Of a DNA stretch of 64,000 nt, positions 34,356-42,847 are shown piece by piece. The notes below the pieces were generated by a model. That model saw only the letters and a list, made by a program, of their open reading frames with translations. It was not told the origin of the DNA and searched no databases. The stretch is from Bacteroidota bacterium (GTDB lineage: Bacteria; Bacteroidota; Bacteroidia; Bacteroidales; ML635J-15), in the NCBI GenBank assembly GCA_029558535.1, contig JAKQEK010000337.1, positions 41,119 to 105,118 of the forward strand. The letters run 5' to 3'. A program made the position numbers and the translations under genes. Within the stretch, counting starts at the first letter, position 1, and each line of letters begins with the position of its first letter.

Positions 34356-35216
34356 TTATACCCACTCTTCTTTCAAGATTTCTCCAGAAACCGAAACTAT
34401 TATTGCTTTTACAGGCACTTTTCGTTTGGCAATACCCTGAGCCTCTTTGACAAATCTAAGTAAGCCCCCGCAACATGGCACCTCCATCATTACAACTGTA
34501 ATTGTATTTACTTGTGCATCATCTATCAAAGATACAATTTTTTCAACATAAATATCTGTATTATTATCCAATTTTGGGCATAATATTGCCAATGTTTTAT
34601 CTTTTAGCAGTTTCGAATGAAAATTACCCATGCTAAAAGCAACACAATCGGCGGCTAAAACAAGGTCAGATCCTTTAAAATGATTTGCTGCCGGATTAAT
34701 TAAGTGCATTTGAACAGGCCAGTGTGTAAGAGATGATGGTACATCAGACGTATTCGCCGTCTGAGAGGTAATATTAAAGGTCTTTTCTGCTGATCCGGGA
34801 CAGCCACATATAGAAGATTTTGACATACGGGATTTGTGGACTTCGCTTTTTACTTCTGTTAAATCCCAGGGCAAGTTACTTCGGTTTGCTTCGAGATATT
34901 CGATAGCCTGTCTGAAAAAATCATGTTCGTTGTGATCGCTCAAATGCTTTAAGTGAGCAATCATAACATTTTTCCCCTTAGGAATCATGTCTTTTATTAC
35001 TTCAACCTCATCGTAGGGAGTAGCTTCTCTTTTTTCGATGCTTATTGCCCCCTGTGGACAATGCCCCAGACAGGCACCAAGTCCGTCACACATTAAGTCA
35101 CTGACTAATCTGGCTTTACCATCAATAATCTGCAATGCACCTTCGTGACAATTTGGTACACATAGACCGCATCCGTCACATAATTCTTCGTCTATTTTTA
35201 CAATTTCTCGTATCAT
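34356..35216 (-). CDS. Dicluster 4Fe-4S ferredoxin domain protein
   Basis: About 286 residues from the ATG at 35216 (MIREIVKID); an ATG at 35246 would add ten residues with no clear role. Residues about 6-60 hold two [4Fe-4S] binding motifs (CDGCGLCVPNC and CDGLGACLGHC, each followed by a distal Pro/His-Cys). The next ~220 residues are a distinct domain with Cys residues (CGCPGS, CCGGLLRF) that could bind another cluster or substrate. It is probably the electron donor for Hcp, as it is encoded directly before it. Cytosolic. Confidence 0.85.
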   Translation of the reverse strand: MIREIVKIDEELCDGCGLCVPNCHEGALQIIDGKARLVSDLMCDGLGACLGHCPQGAISIEKREATPYDEVEVIKDMIPKGKNVMIAHLKHLSDHNEHDFFRQAIEYLEANRSNLPWDLTEVKSEVHKSRMSKSSICGCPGSAEKTFNITSQTANTSDVPSSLTHWPVQMHLINPAANHFKGSDLVLAADCVAFSMGNFHSKLLKDKTLAILCPKLDNNTDIYVEKIVSLIDDAQVNTITVVMMEVPCCGGLLRFVKEAQGIAKRKVPVKAIIVSVSGEILKEEWV

Positions 35217-35244
35217 AATTTTTAATTTTATTACTAACTTTGAC

Positions 35245-35252
35245 ACAAAAAT
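35245..35252 (-). promoter_or_regulatory. Predicted -7 box of the ferredoxin-hcp promoter
   Basis: On the minus strand 35252-35245 reads TATTTTTG, an exact TAnnTTTG. The start site would fall near 35238, placing the adjacent 16-bp palindrome about 44 bases upstream of it. That spacing is typical for activation by Crp/Fnr-family proteins. No good -33 box is seen, as expected for an activator-dependent promoter. Confidence 0.5.
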
Positions 35253-35274
35253 ACGGTGAGATTATATTCACACG

Positions 35275-35290
35275 TGTAACATATGTTACA
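35275..35290. promoter_or_regulatory. Crp/Fnr-type (HcpR-like) operator
   Basis: TGTAACATATGTTACA is a perfect 16-bp palindrome between the divergent ferredoxin-hcp genes and the Crp/Fnr-family regulator gene. The half-site TGTAAC/GTTACA is the kind of sequence bound by Crp/Fnr proteins such as HcpR. It could serve both the stress genes and autoregulation. Confidence 0.75.
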
Positions 35291-35331
35291 AAATTGAAAA
35301 TACTTACAAACTGGTACTCAAATACTTAATT

Positions 35332-36000
35332 ATGAATGATATCCTCATCAACTGTCCGTTATTCAAAGATATTGAGGCAGAAGAGATACAAAGAATATTT
35401 GATAAGATATTTTATCAGATGAAAGAGTATGAAATAAATGAAATAATTGCATATCAGGACGAAAAAGTTGAGCATTTAATAATATTATTAGAAGGAATTG
35501 CCAGAGGAGAAATGGTAGATATTTCGGGAAAAACTATTGTTATTGAGGAGATTGAAAGTCCCAAACCTCTTGCACCGGCATTTATCTTCGGTATTAACAA
35601 TAATTATCCTGTTAACATTGTCTCTCAAACCAACACAAAGATTCTTAAGATTCCCAAATTTGAATTTGTTAAGATGATGCAGCGTAGCGACAAGTTGTTG
35701 ATAAACTTCATGAACAATGTTTCGGGCAGGGCTCAATTTTTATCACAGAAACTTAAATTTTTGTCCTTTCACAGCATTAAAGGTAAGTTCGCATATTATA
35801 TACTTAATCTTGCCAAAAACAATAATACCAATTATATAACATTGCAACTTTCGCAAAACAAACTTGCCGAATTGTTTGGAGTAACAAGACCCTCACTTGC
35901 ACGTGCTATTCGGGAATTGCATAATGATAAAATTATCCGGGCTGATGCCAAGAACATCCAGATCTTAAACACATACGAGTTGTACGAACTAATGAAATGA
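35332..36000 (+). CDS. Crp/Fnr-family transcriptional regulator (HcpR-like)
   Basis: A 222-residue regulator: cNMP-binding-type N-terminal domain (about 1-125; KEYEINEIIAYQDEKVEHLIILLEG), dimerisation helix, and C-terminal winged HTH (about 150-222) with LSQNKLAELFGVTRPSLARAIRELHNDKII. There are no N-terminal Cys residues, so it does not carry an Fnr-type cluster. HcpR proteins of Bacteroidetes and Desulfovibrio sense nitrosative signals (haem in some) and control hcp. The divergent hcp genes and the palindrome next to them support that role. Haem binding is not shown by the sequence. Confidence 0.85.
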   Translation: MNDILINCPLFKDIEAEEIQRIFDKIFYQMKEYEINEIIAYQDEKVEHLIILLEGIARGEMVDISGKTIVIEEIESPKPLAPAFIFGINNNYPVNIVSQTNTKILKIPKFEFVKMMQRSDKLLINFMNNVSGRAQFLSQKLKFLSFHSIKGKFAYYILNLAKNNNTNYITLQLSQNKLAELFGVTRPSLARAIRELHNDKIIRADAKNIQILNTYELYELMK

Positions 36001-36012
36001 AAACATATCGGG

Positions 36013-36047
36013 TAAGTAAGGAAGGGTTTCAAACCCTTCCTTACTTA
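36013..36047. repeat. Perfect 17-bp inverted repeat (REP-like or terminator) upstream of the tyrosine transposase
   Basis: TAAGTAAGGAAGGGTTT and its exact complement flank one central C, giving a 35-bp nearly complete palindrome. It lies 12 bases after the Crp/Fnr stop and 27 before the RAYT-type transposase start. REP-associated transposases recognise hairpins of this sort, so it is a candidate substrate. It could also terminate the regulator gene. A second copy is not in the window. Confidence 0.7.
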
Positions 36048-36074
36048 GCACCGATTATATAAAAACTATAAAGT

Positions 36075-36539
36075 ATGCAGAGATACTTTAAGAGTACAAG
36101 AAACAGACTACAAGGATACGACTATAAGTCGGATGGGCTGTACTACATTACTATTTTAGAAAAAAATGGAGAACATATTTTTGGTAAAGTAATAGAAGGC
36201 GAAATGAAGTTAAATGAGTATGGTTTAATTGTTCAGGATTGTTGGTATGATTTACCAAATCATTATGAAAACTTAATTCTCGATGAGTTTTGTATTATGC
36301 CGAATCATGTTCATATGATAATGATTGTAAAAAATATTGATGGTTTTAAAAAACATGGAATATCTGAATTTGTAAGAGCGTTTAAAACATTTTCATCACG
36401 AAAAATTAATGAAGCAAGAAATACCCCCGGTAAGAAAAACTGGAAAGTAGATTTTTGGGACGAAATTATTCGCACAGTTGAACGCTATTACGAAATAAAA
36501 GAATATATTCGCAACAATCCAAAAAATTGGAGGGCTTAA
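36075..36539 (+). CDS. REP-associated tyrosine transposase (IS200-like Y1_Tnp)
   Basis: A 154-residue single-domain HUH transposase of the RAYT type. The metal-binding motif is MPNHVHMIMIV (HxH), and the nucleophile Tyr is in the helix YYEIKEYIRNNPKNW near the C-terminus. The family is domesticated or sporadically mobile and acts on single-stranded hairpins at REP sequences. The preceding 35-bp palindrome fits this. The next gene begins 5 bases after its stop (a TTG at 36527 would overlap but is unlikely). It looks intact. Confidence 0.85.
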   Translation: MQRYFKSTRNRLQGYDYKSDGLYYITILEKNGEHIFGKVIEGEMKLNEYGLIVQDCWYDLPNHYENLILDEFCIMPNHVHMIMIVKNIDGFKKHGISEFVRAFKTFSSRKINEARNTPGKKNWKVDFWDEIIRTVERYYEIKEYIRNNPKNWRA

Positions 36540-36544
36540 TTATT

Positions 36545-37804
36545 ATGACATCAGAGATACTATATGTAATAATTATTGCAATTGTAGTTTTCGGGTTTTT
36601 TACCGAACAAATTTTTGGTTATTTAAATGCGTCATGGTTTAATAAACCTGTTCCGGAGATTTTAAAAGATATATATGATCATCAAAAATACCGAAAGCAA
36701 CAGGAATATAAAATTGAGAACTATCGTTTTGGAATTTTAACAGCAACATTTAGTTTCATTTTAATTTGTTCAATGTTAATTTTTGGAGGTTTTGCGTTTG
36801 TTGACAGTGTTGTCGGGGAGATAACAGAACATTTTATTCTTAAACCTTTAATTTTTTTCGCAGTGTTGATGTTTGCTGCAGATATCCTAAGTACTCCTTT
36901 CGCTGTTTACGACACTTTTGTTATTGAAAACAAATATGGATTTAATAAAACTACATACAGAACTTTTATTCTAGATAAAATTAAAGGTTGGCTACTAGGT
37001 GGAATAATAGGAGGGGGGCTACTTTCTCTGATAGTCTGGATTTATAATCTCGACCCACAGTTTTTCTGGTTATATGCCTGGATTGTTGTAATTGCATTTT
37101 CATTATTTATGAATATGTTTTATTCAGTTTTAATTGTTCCGTTATTTAACAAACAAACTCCACTGGATGATGGCGACCTTAAAACGGCGATCATGCAATT
37201 TGGAGAAACGGCAGGATTCAATATTTCGAAAATCTATGTTATTGACGGCTCAAAACGTTCAACCAAGGCAAATGCATATTTCAGCGGTATGGGACCAAAG
37301 AAAAGAATTGTATTGTATGACACCCTGATAAAAGAAATGACGATAGAAGAAATTGTTGCTGTTTTAGCACACGAAATTGGTCATTACAAACATCGGCATA
37401 TTTATAAATCTATGTTTGCATCAATAATTGAAACCGGAATTACACTTTTTATCTTTGGTCTTTTTGCAGGAAGTGATATGCTTTCACAGGCATTAGGTGT
37501 TGAGGTGGCGAGTTTTCATATTGCATTAATAGCTTTCGGGATTATTTATAGTCCATTGTCATCTGTTTTAGGAATTGTTTCAACAATATTCAGCCGCAAA
37601 GCCGAATATCAGGCAGATAATTTTGCAGCAAAACATGGACTGGCATCAGACCTGATATCAGCCCTCAAAAAATTGACTTCTCACAATATGGGAAATCTTA
37701 CACCTCATCCTTTGGTCGTTTTTCTCACATATTCACACCCACCTGTGTTTGACAGAGTGAAAAATTTGATGAGTAAATCTGAAAATATAAAAATATCGAA
37801 TTAG
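36545..37804 (+). CDS. M48-family CAAX prenyl-protease-like zinc metallopeptidase (Ste24-like)
   Basis: A 419-residue multi-pass membrane protease from the ATG at 36545. Zinc-binding HExxH is in VLAHEIGHYKHRH, and the third ligand region is EYQADNFAAKHG. Several transmembrane helices (about residues 8-28, 60-85, 100-125, 150-200, 290-340) surround the active site. The N-terminal domain (peptidase_M48_N-type) is present, with VENKYGFNKTTYRTF. Members cleave membrane or prenylated substrates; in bacteria the role is quality control. The TTG at 36527 was not chosen because the ATG is closer to the family start. Confidence 0.9.
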   Translation: MTSEILYVIIIAIVVFGFFTEQIFGYLNASWFNKPVPEILKDIYDHQKYRKQQEYKIENYRFGILTATFSFILICSMLIFGGFAFVDSVVGEITEHFILKPLIFFAVLMFAADILSTPFAVYDTFVIENKYGFNKTTYRTFILDKIKGWLLGGIIGGGLLSLIVWIYNLDPQFFWLYAWIVVIAFSLFMNMFYSVLIVPLFNKQTPLDDGDLKTAIMQFGETAGFNISKIYVIDGSKRSTKANAYFSGMGPKKRIVLYDTLIKEMTIEEIVAVLAHEIGHYKHRHIYKSMFASIIETGITLFIFGLFAGSDMLSQALGVEVASFHIALIAFGIIYSPLSSVLGIVSTIFSRKAEYQADNFAAKHGLASDLISALKKLTSHNMGNLTPHPLVVFLTYSHPPVFDRVKNLMSKSENIKISN

Positions 37805-37811
37805 GTGAGGT

Positions 37812-39425
37812 TTAATATATCATTTCCCTTTTTACAAAATTAGATTTAACGCCAAAGTATAAATATGTTTGTTGTGTCGTTTCGCCTATTTCCGGACAAA
37901 TTTTTCGAAACAAAACTCCGACATTTAAAGATAAATTTTTGTTTTCTTTTAGAATGTACCCAAAATCAATTCTTGCTGTAATCATATTTGTCTTAACTCC
38001 TTGCAGGACAGTGTTACCATAAGAATTAACAATATATGAATATCCCTGATTCCCATCCATTGTTGGATTAAAAATATTCTGTCCGAAATGTGTTCCTGTA
38101 GTGTCTGCTCCTACAAATGCATACATTATTTTTGCATCAAAAAGGATTCTTTTACCTAAATAGCTTAATCCTGAAACAGACTCGATAAAATTTGCTCCAA
38201 GTGGATGTGCCAATGGTTGCCATTTGTGTGAATAGTTTTGTTCCGGACGAACATGCGAATAAGTATATGGACGGGCAATATTAAATTCAGTGAAAATATC
38301 CAGATTTTTAATTTTAAAAATGTCATAAGATTTCATTCCCACTTGTGCAGCCCATTTATTGGCAAACCAGCCATATTGTCCCACATAATCAGGATTTAGT
38401 GTGTGCTTAATGTCGTTAATAAGCTGACCTACAATTATATCATCAATAATGAATTGCCCGTACAAAGCATTTCTGTCATTTATTGTAAACTTAACATTGG
38501 CCCCCATAAGAGCATTATCTTCTGACCCAAGTGAAAATTCTACAGGACGGAAAAATATTATCGGATTAAGGTATTCAAAAGTGAAAAAATTGTTATTTCC
38601 GGTTATTACTGATTCGAATACTCCCAGATTTAATCTTTTGCCAATTTTCCAGTCGAGATAGTGAAATACATTGAATTTGTTGTAATTATTGAAATATCCT
38701 CCGCCATAAATTGTGTCCATTTCAAACAAATAGGAATTATGAACAGCCCAGACACAAGAGTACTTTAGAGATAAAAAGTTCGTTTCAAGTTTAAAATAAG
38801 GATAATTTGATGCAAAATCCGATAAAAGGAATGAACGATAACCATCTCCGTACGAATTTTTACTGTTTGCAAGCTCCAGACGTAAAAAGCTATATGGAGT
38901 ATATGATATTCTTATATCATTTTCAATTATTAATTCGCCCCTGTCGCGAAAACTATTTCCCAATCCGTTATATATCCACTGATAATACTTTTTTGCAAAC
39001 ATATAGTCGGGAGTATTTTGCAATAACCAGCCTGTCAACTGATAGCTAACTCCGAATTTATCGCCAATTGAATAATCAAATAACCCGATAAGATGGATAT
39101 TTAAACCATAAAGGATATTTTTGCTTAGATCAAACCAGTTAAAAACTTCATATACCGGTAAAGCGTAGAAAGAAGAAGGCTTTTTTCCGGGTTTGCTTTT
39201 CCAGGAATAATAAAGAAAACCTTTGTCGTATTGCAGCGAGTCGGCACAAATATTTTTTACATCCGAAAAGTAATATGGTTTTATTGACGAGTGTTTGATT
39301 GTGTCGTTTAATAATGATGATTTTTCTATATCTCGAATGAAAAATGGATCCCGAACAGGAATATTTTGAGCAAATGTTGTCGCAACAATTATTAGAAATA
39401 TAATATGTATAAATATCCGTTTCAT
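37812..39425 (-). CDS. Outer membrane Wzi/RemB-like protein, copy B
   Basis: A 537-residue outer membrane protein with signal peptide (MKRIFIHIIFLIIVATTFAQ). The bulk is beta-barrel-like, with patterns shared with its upstream neighbour: GDGYRSFLLSDFASNYPYFKLETNF, then YSHKWQPLAHPLGANFIE. This fits the Bacteroidetes capsule-assembly Wzi / gliding-motility RemB-related family (18-stranded barrel). Its start overlaps the stop of the other copy by 1 base (TAATG). It probably works at the outer membrane in surface polysaccharide attachment or motility; exact function inferred only. Confidence 0.7.
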   Translation of the reverse strand: MKRIFIHIIFLIIVATTFAQNIPVRDPFFIRDIEKSSLLNDTIKHSSIKPYYFSDVKNICADSLQYDKGFLYYSWKSKPGKKPSSFYALPVYEVFNWFDLSKNILYGLNIHLIGLFDYSIGDKFGVSYQLTGWLLQNTPDYMFAKKYYQWIYNGLGNSFRDRGELIIENDIRISYTPYSFLRLELANSKNSYGDGYRSFLLSDFASNYPYFKLETNFLSLKYSCVWAVHNSYLFEMDTIYGGGYFNNYNKFNVFHYLDWKIGKRLNLGVFESVITGNNNFFTFEYLNPIIFFRPVEFSLGSEDNALMGANVKFTINDRNALYGQFIIDDIIVGQLINDIKHTLNPDYVGQYGWFANKWAAQVGMKSYDIFKIKNLDIFTEFNIARPYTYSHVRPEQNYSHKWQPLAHPLGANFIESVSGLSYLGKRILFDAKIMYAFVGADTTGTHFGQNIFNPTMDGNQGYSYIVNSYGNTVLQGVKTNMITARIDFGYILKENKNLSLNVGVLFRKICPEIGETTQQTYLYFGVKSNFVKREMIY

Positions 39426-40960
39426 TAAAAATCGTAATAATTACTTCTGAAAGCCGTTCTTAATCCTGCCTGAATAAATGTAATATCACTGTTCAAAACA
39501 AAATCAATGCGTGGACTTAAACTTAAAAATATTTGCAATTTATTTGCCCGATTTAGATTATAAATTATTTGAAAATCACTATTTACAATATATGGAGCCG
39601 TTGCTGTTTGGTAATAATTGTCATAGTTTTGTTCCGGCTGATAAATGTCAAAAATATTTTTAATACCAACTTTTAAAAAGTTCATTTTAGCAACAAATTC
39701 AAAGCGTTTGACAGAATATGCACACATCACAATTATTTCGTTAAATTTATTGCCTGCAGGGTGAGCCAATGGTTGGTTATAATGTGAGTAATGCAATTTA
39801 TTGTCAAAAAAAGTATATGCCTTTTCTGATGCCATATTATATTCGAGCATAAAGAAAAGATTCTTCATGTTAAAAAAATCAAAATCTTTGTATCCCAATT
39901 GTAAAGCCCAGTCCTGACGGTCGCTGCCAAATAGCCTGTCAATAAAAATCTGTGAATATAAAACACCTGCTTTCGTAAATGACTTTGTAATGTTAAATCC
40001 TGCCAGGTCGTTGCCGGGATTTTTCATAAAACCGTTATAAGCTCCTCTTATAAAAGGTGTTGCAGTATTCATAATTATTTGCCAGTTTGGGAGCTCTTCA
40101 GACATAACCAGTGCTTCGATTAACGAAAACTGCCAGTTTTTGTATTTGTATGTCAGAGTATTGTAAGAAATAAATTTTGCCGGATAACGACTGTTGACAC
40201 TTGTTAACTCCGGTAGATTAGAAATATTGTTATAATTGGGATTAAGGGCTTTTGTAAAAATATTGTTGTATTCAAACTTGCCAATTTTTGCGTTTATTTT
40301 AAAATACATCATCGGAGCAGAATAATCCGACAGTATTAATGAACGGTAACCATCACCAATAAACAGCTTGTCGTAACCAATTGTAAAATTCAGGCTTTTG
40401 GTGACTTTGACAGCAAAACTACCACAAGCGGCAGCAAAGTCATATTCATTGTATCCGGTTAGTGGATATTCGCTTAAAGATTTTACCCTGCCAAATCCCG
40501 GGATTACACCATAGTTAAGATAATAGTCCCATATTTGAAAAGGCATTACACCCTGATTTTCGGAAAAGGAAGTATTAAAATATATTTTTGAATCAAGATT
40601 CCCCGAAACCATTATTCCCCGGCTATTTAAATACCCTAAATCATGAAGAGCATCTCTGTTTAGTCTTAAGTCCACCGCAGGATCAACAATTATTTTAAAT
40701 CTTTCGTCTTCGCCAACAATAAAATGCTCATCAAGAAGCTTACGTCCAAACCAGGTTCTGCGCGCGCTGTGTGTGGTTGAAAAGATTAAGCTGTCGTAAA
40801 TATCGTTTTCCACACCGGTTGCAGGTCTTAAAAGGGTATTGTTTCCGTTGAAATAAATGTCTTTTTCGTTCAGATTTTGAAAATGCCCGGTAAGGGGATA
40901 ATCCTGAGCTGTAATAACAAGAGTAACCGAGAGAAAAAATATGATGAGAACAAACTTCAT
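39425..40960 (-). CDS. Outer membrane Wzi/RemB-like protein, copy A
   Basis: A 511-residue protein with signal peptide (FVLIIFFLSVTLVITAQ) and a beta-barrel-like body. Shared landmarks with the downstream gene are LFIGDGYRSLILSDYSAPMMYFKINAKIG and HYSHYNQPLAHPAGNKFNE, so the two are tandem diverged paralogues and not an identical duplication. The start is at the ATG at 40960. It is the first of the pair on the minus strand; copy B overlaps it by 1 base. Confidence 0.7.
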   Translation of the reverse strand: MKFVLIIFFLSVTLVITAQDYPLTGHFQNLNEKDIYFNGNNTLLRPATGVENDIYDSLIFSTTHSARRTWFGRKLLDEHFIVGEDERFKIIVDPAVDLRLNRDALHDLGYLNSRGIMVSGNLDSKIYFNTSFSENQGVMPFQIWDYYLNYGVIPGFGRVKSLSEYPLTGYNEYDFAAACGSFAVKVTKSLNFTIGYDKLFIGDGYRSLILSDYSAPMMYFKINAKIGKFEYNNIFTKALNPNYNNISNLPELTSVNSRYPAKFISYNTLTYKYKNWQFSLIEALVMSEELPNWQIIMNTATPFIRGAYNGFMKNPGNDLAGFNITKSFTKAGVLYSQIFIDRLFGSDRQDWALQLGYKDFDFFNMKNLFFMLEYNMASEKAYTFFDNKLHYSHYNQPLAHPAGNKFNEIIVMCAYSVKRFEFVAKMNFLKVGIKNIFDIYQPEQNYDNYYQTATAPYIVNSDFQIIYNLNRANKLQIFLSLSPRIDFVLNSDITFIQAGLRTAFRSNYYDF

Positions 40961-41086
40961 CAGTACTGTAATTTTGTTAATCTAGCAAAGTTAAATTTTT
41001 AATTAAGAAATAGTATAACGATTTTAACAGAAATATTATTAAGAATAAAAATTTCTATTTACCTTTAGGCGGTTAATTTCCAAAAT

Positions 41087-41968
41087 ATGATAGAAATTCG
41101 TAATTTAACAAAAGACTTTGGTCGTAATAAGGGCGTTTTTGATATTAGCTTTACGATTAAAGAAGGAGAAGTTTTTGGTTTTCTTGGGCCAAATGGAGCA
41201 GGAAAAACTACTACAATCAGACATTTAATGGGATTCTTAAATGCTGACATCGGTAATTGTTCGATAAATGGACTGGACTGTCGTAAACAGACCGCTGAAA
41301 TAATGAAAAATGTTGGATATTTACCCGGCGAACCGGCTTTATTCGATTCGATGACAGGTTTCGAGTTTATTAAATTTATCGCAAGACTACGACATAAAAC
41401 TGACATGAGCCTATGTAGTAAATTAATCGAACGCTTTGAGTTAGATGCCATAACCAAGATTCGCAAAATGTCTAAAGGAATGAAACAAAAGGTTGCTATT
41501 GTTACAGCATTCATGAGCGATCCTGAAATTTTAATACTTGACGAACCTACCAGCGGATTGGACCCGCTTATGCGAGTAGAATTTGATAATATGATTACTG
41601 AACAGAAGAAAATGGGTAAAACAATTTTGATGTCGAGTCACAACTTTGAGGAAGTTGAAAGAAATTGTGACACCATAGGGATTATTCGGACGGGAAAGAT
41701 GGTATGCATTGAAGATATCCACACACTCTTAAGTAAGAAGAAAAAGAATTATACTCTTGTTTTTGCTGCAGAAAATGAAGCCTTAAGATTTGTAAAAACC
41801 ACAAAGTTTGAAATAACACCATCGGCATTTTCATCAGTAGAAGTAAAGTCTGTTGAAAATTTTAATGATTTGATTCAGGAGCTGCAGTTATTTAATGTTA
41901 TTGATATACAATCGGAGACTTATACACTTGAACATTTATTTATGCAATATTATGGAGGAAATAACTAA
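41087..41968 (+). CDS. ABC transporter ATP-binding protein
   Basis: A 293-residue ATPase. Walker A is FLGPNGAGKTTTIRHLMG, the signature is MSKGMKQKVAIV (a degenerate LSGGQ-type), Walker B is EILILDEPTSGLDP, and the H-loop is MSSHNFEEVE. The ~80-residue tail is typical of ABC-2-type exporters (drug or heme-like). The TAA overlaps the next gene's ATG by one base (TAATG), so it partners with the permease. Substrate unknown. Confidence 0.93.
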   Translation: MIEIRNLTKDFGRNKGVFDISFTIKEGEVFGFLGPNGAGKTTTIRHLMGFLNADIGNCSINGLDCRKQTAEIMKNVGYLPGEPALFDSMTGFEFIKFIARLRHKTDMSLCSKLIERFELDAITKIRKMSKGMKQKVAIVTAFMSDPEILILDEPTSGLDPLMRVEFDNMITEQKKMGKTILMSSHNFEEVERNCDTIGIIRTGKMVCIEDIHTLLSKKKKNYTLVFAAENEALRFVKTTKFEITPSAFSSVEVKSVENFNDLIQELQLFNVIDIQSETYTLEHLFMQYYGGNN

Positions 41969-42774
41969 TGAAACTGAAATCGCTTTTATTGTTTAACATA
42001 AAACAGAATTATGGAATATTTTCAGTAATTCTCGGTGTTATGGTTTTGTACCTAAGTGTTATTATAAACATGTATGACCCTAATGGGCTGGAGGAATTAA
42101 TTGCTTTGGCAAAATTTAAAATGTCTTCAGATTTGTTAACGGCATTTGGTTTTGATATTGAGAAAAACGCGTCTTTAATTCGTCTAATAACATCTTATTT
42201 TTATGGTATGCTTATTTATTTTGTACTGATAATCTATGTCATAATTGTTGGTAATCGTATGATTGTAGAGCATGTAAATAAGGGAACAATGGGATATTTG
42301 CTTTCCACTCCGCACACAAGAACAAAAATTGCCGGCTTTCAGGGATTTTTCTTCATCACAGGAGTATTTTTATTATTGATGATTTTAACAATAGTGGGAA
42401 TAGTGGTTTCAGAAATATCTTTCCCCGGACTTTTAGACATTAAAGCATTTATTTTGCTAAATATTGGTATGTTTCTTCTGTTTGGAATGTTTAGCGGAAT
42501 TAGTTTTTTTTCATCATGTGTTTTTAATGAAACTAAAAACGCTCTTGCTTTGGGTGCCGGACTACCACTGTTTTTCATTATTGTAAATATTTTAAAAAAT
42601 GTTGATCCCTCTTTAAACTTTTTAAAGAACTTTACAATTGTGTCATTACTTGATTCGGATGCAATTATTTCGGGAGGTAATTATTTCTTTAGTTTTCTGA
42701 TAATGTTTATATCATCATTTGCCTTATACTTTTTAGGAGTTAAACTGTTTGCGAAAAGAGATTTAAGTTTATAA
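41968..42774 (+). CDS. ABC-2-type transporter permease
   Basis: A 268-residue inner membrane protein with about six predicted transmembrane helices, including FSVILGVMVLYLSVIIN (near 20), MLIYFVLIIYVIIVGN, and a C-terminal pair around FSFLIMFISSFALYFLGVKLF. The conserved IVEHVNKGTMGYLLSTPHTRTKI amphipathic segment is an ABC2_membrane landmark. It forms an exporter with the ATPase upstream, overlapping it by one base. The repeat-bearing intergenic region with the convergent papain-like gene follows. Confidence 0.88.
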   Translation: MKLKSLLLFNIKQNYGIFSVILGVMVLYLSVIINMYDPNGLEELIALAKFKMSSDLLTAFGFDIEKNASLIRLITSYFYGMLIYFVLIIYVIIVGNRMIVEHVNKGTMGYLLSTPHTRTKIAGFQGFFFITGVFLLLMILTIVGIVVSEISFPGLLDIKAFILLNIGMFLLFGMFSGISFFSSCVFNETKNALALGAGLPLFFIIVNILKNVDPSLNFLKNFTIVSLLDSDAIISGGNYFFSFLIMFISSFALYFLGVKLFAKRDLSL

Positions 42775-42805
42775 AACAAATTACCGAAACTGTAATTGAG
42801 AACAT
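42771..42805. repeat. Direct repeat, left copy (flanks papain-like gene)
   Basis: ATAAAACAAATTACCGAAAC begins a ~35-bp block that is about 90% identical to 45405-45439. The copies are direct repeats 2.63 kb apart on either side of the papain-like gene. The left copy begins within the permease stop region. Confidence 0.75.
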
Positions 42806-42847
42806 AGCGAACAGGTAAATTAGAAAATGTTCTTTCTATCTGAATAT

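Noticed and set aside
36527..36544. TTG start for the M48 protease overlapping the transposase gene
   Set aside because: The ATG at 36545 is closer to the family N-terminus and avoids a 13-base overlap.
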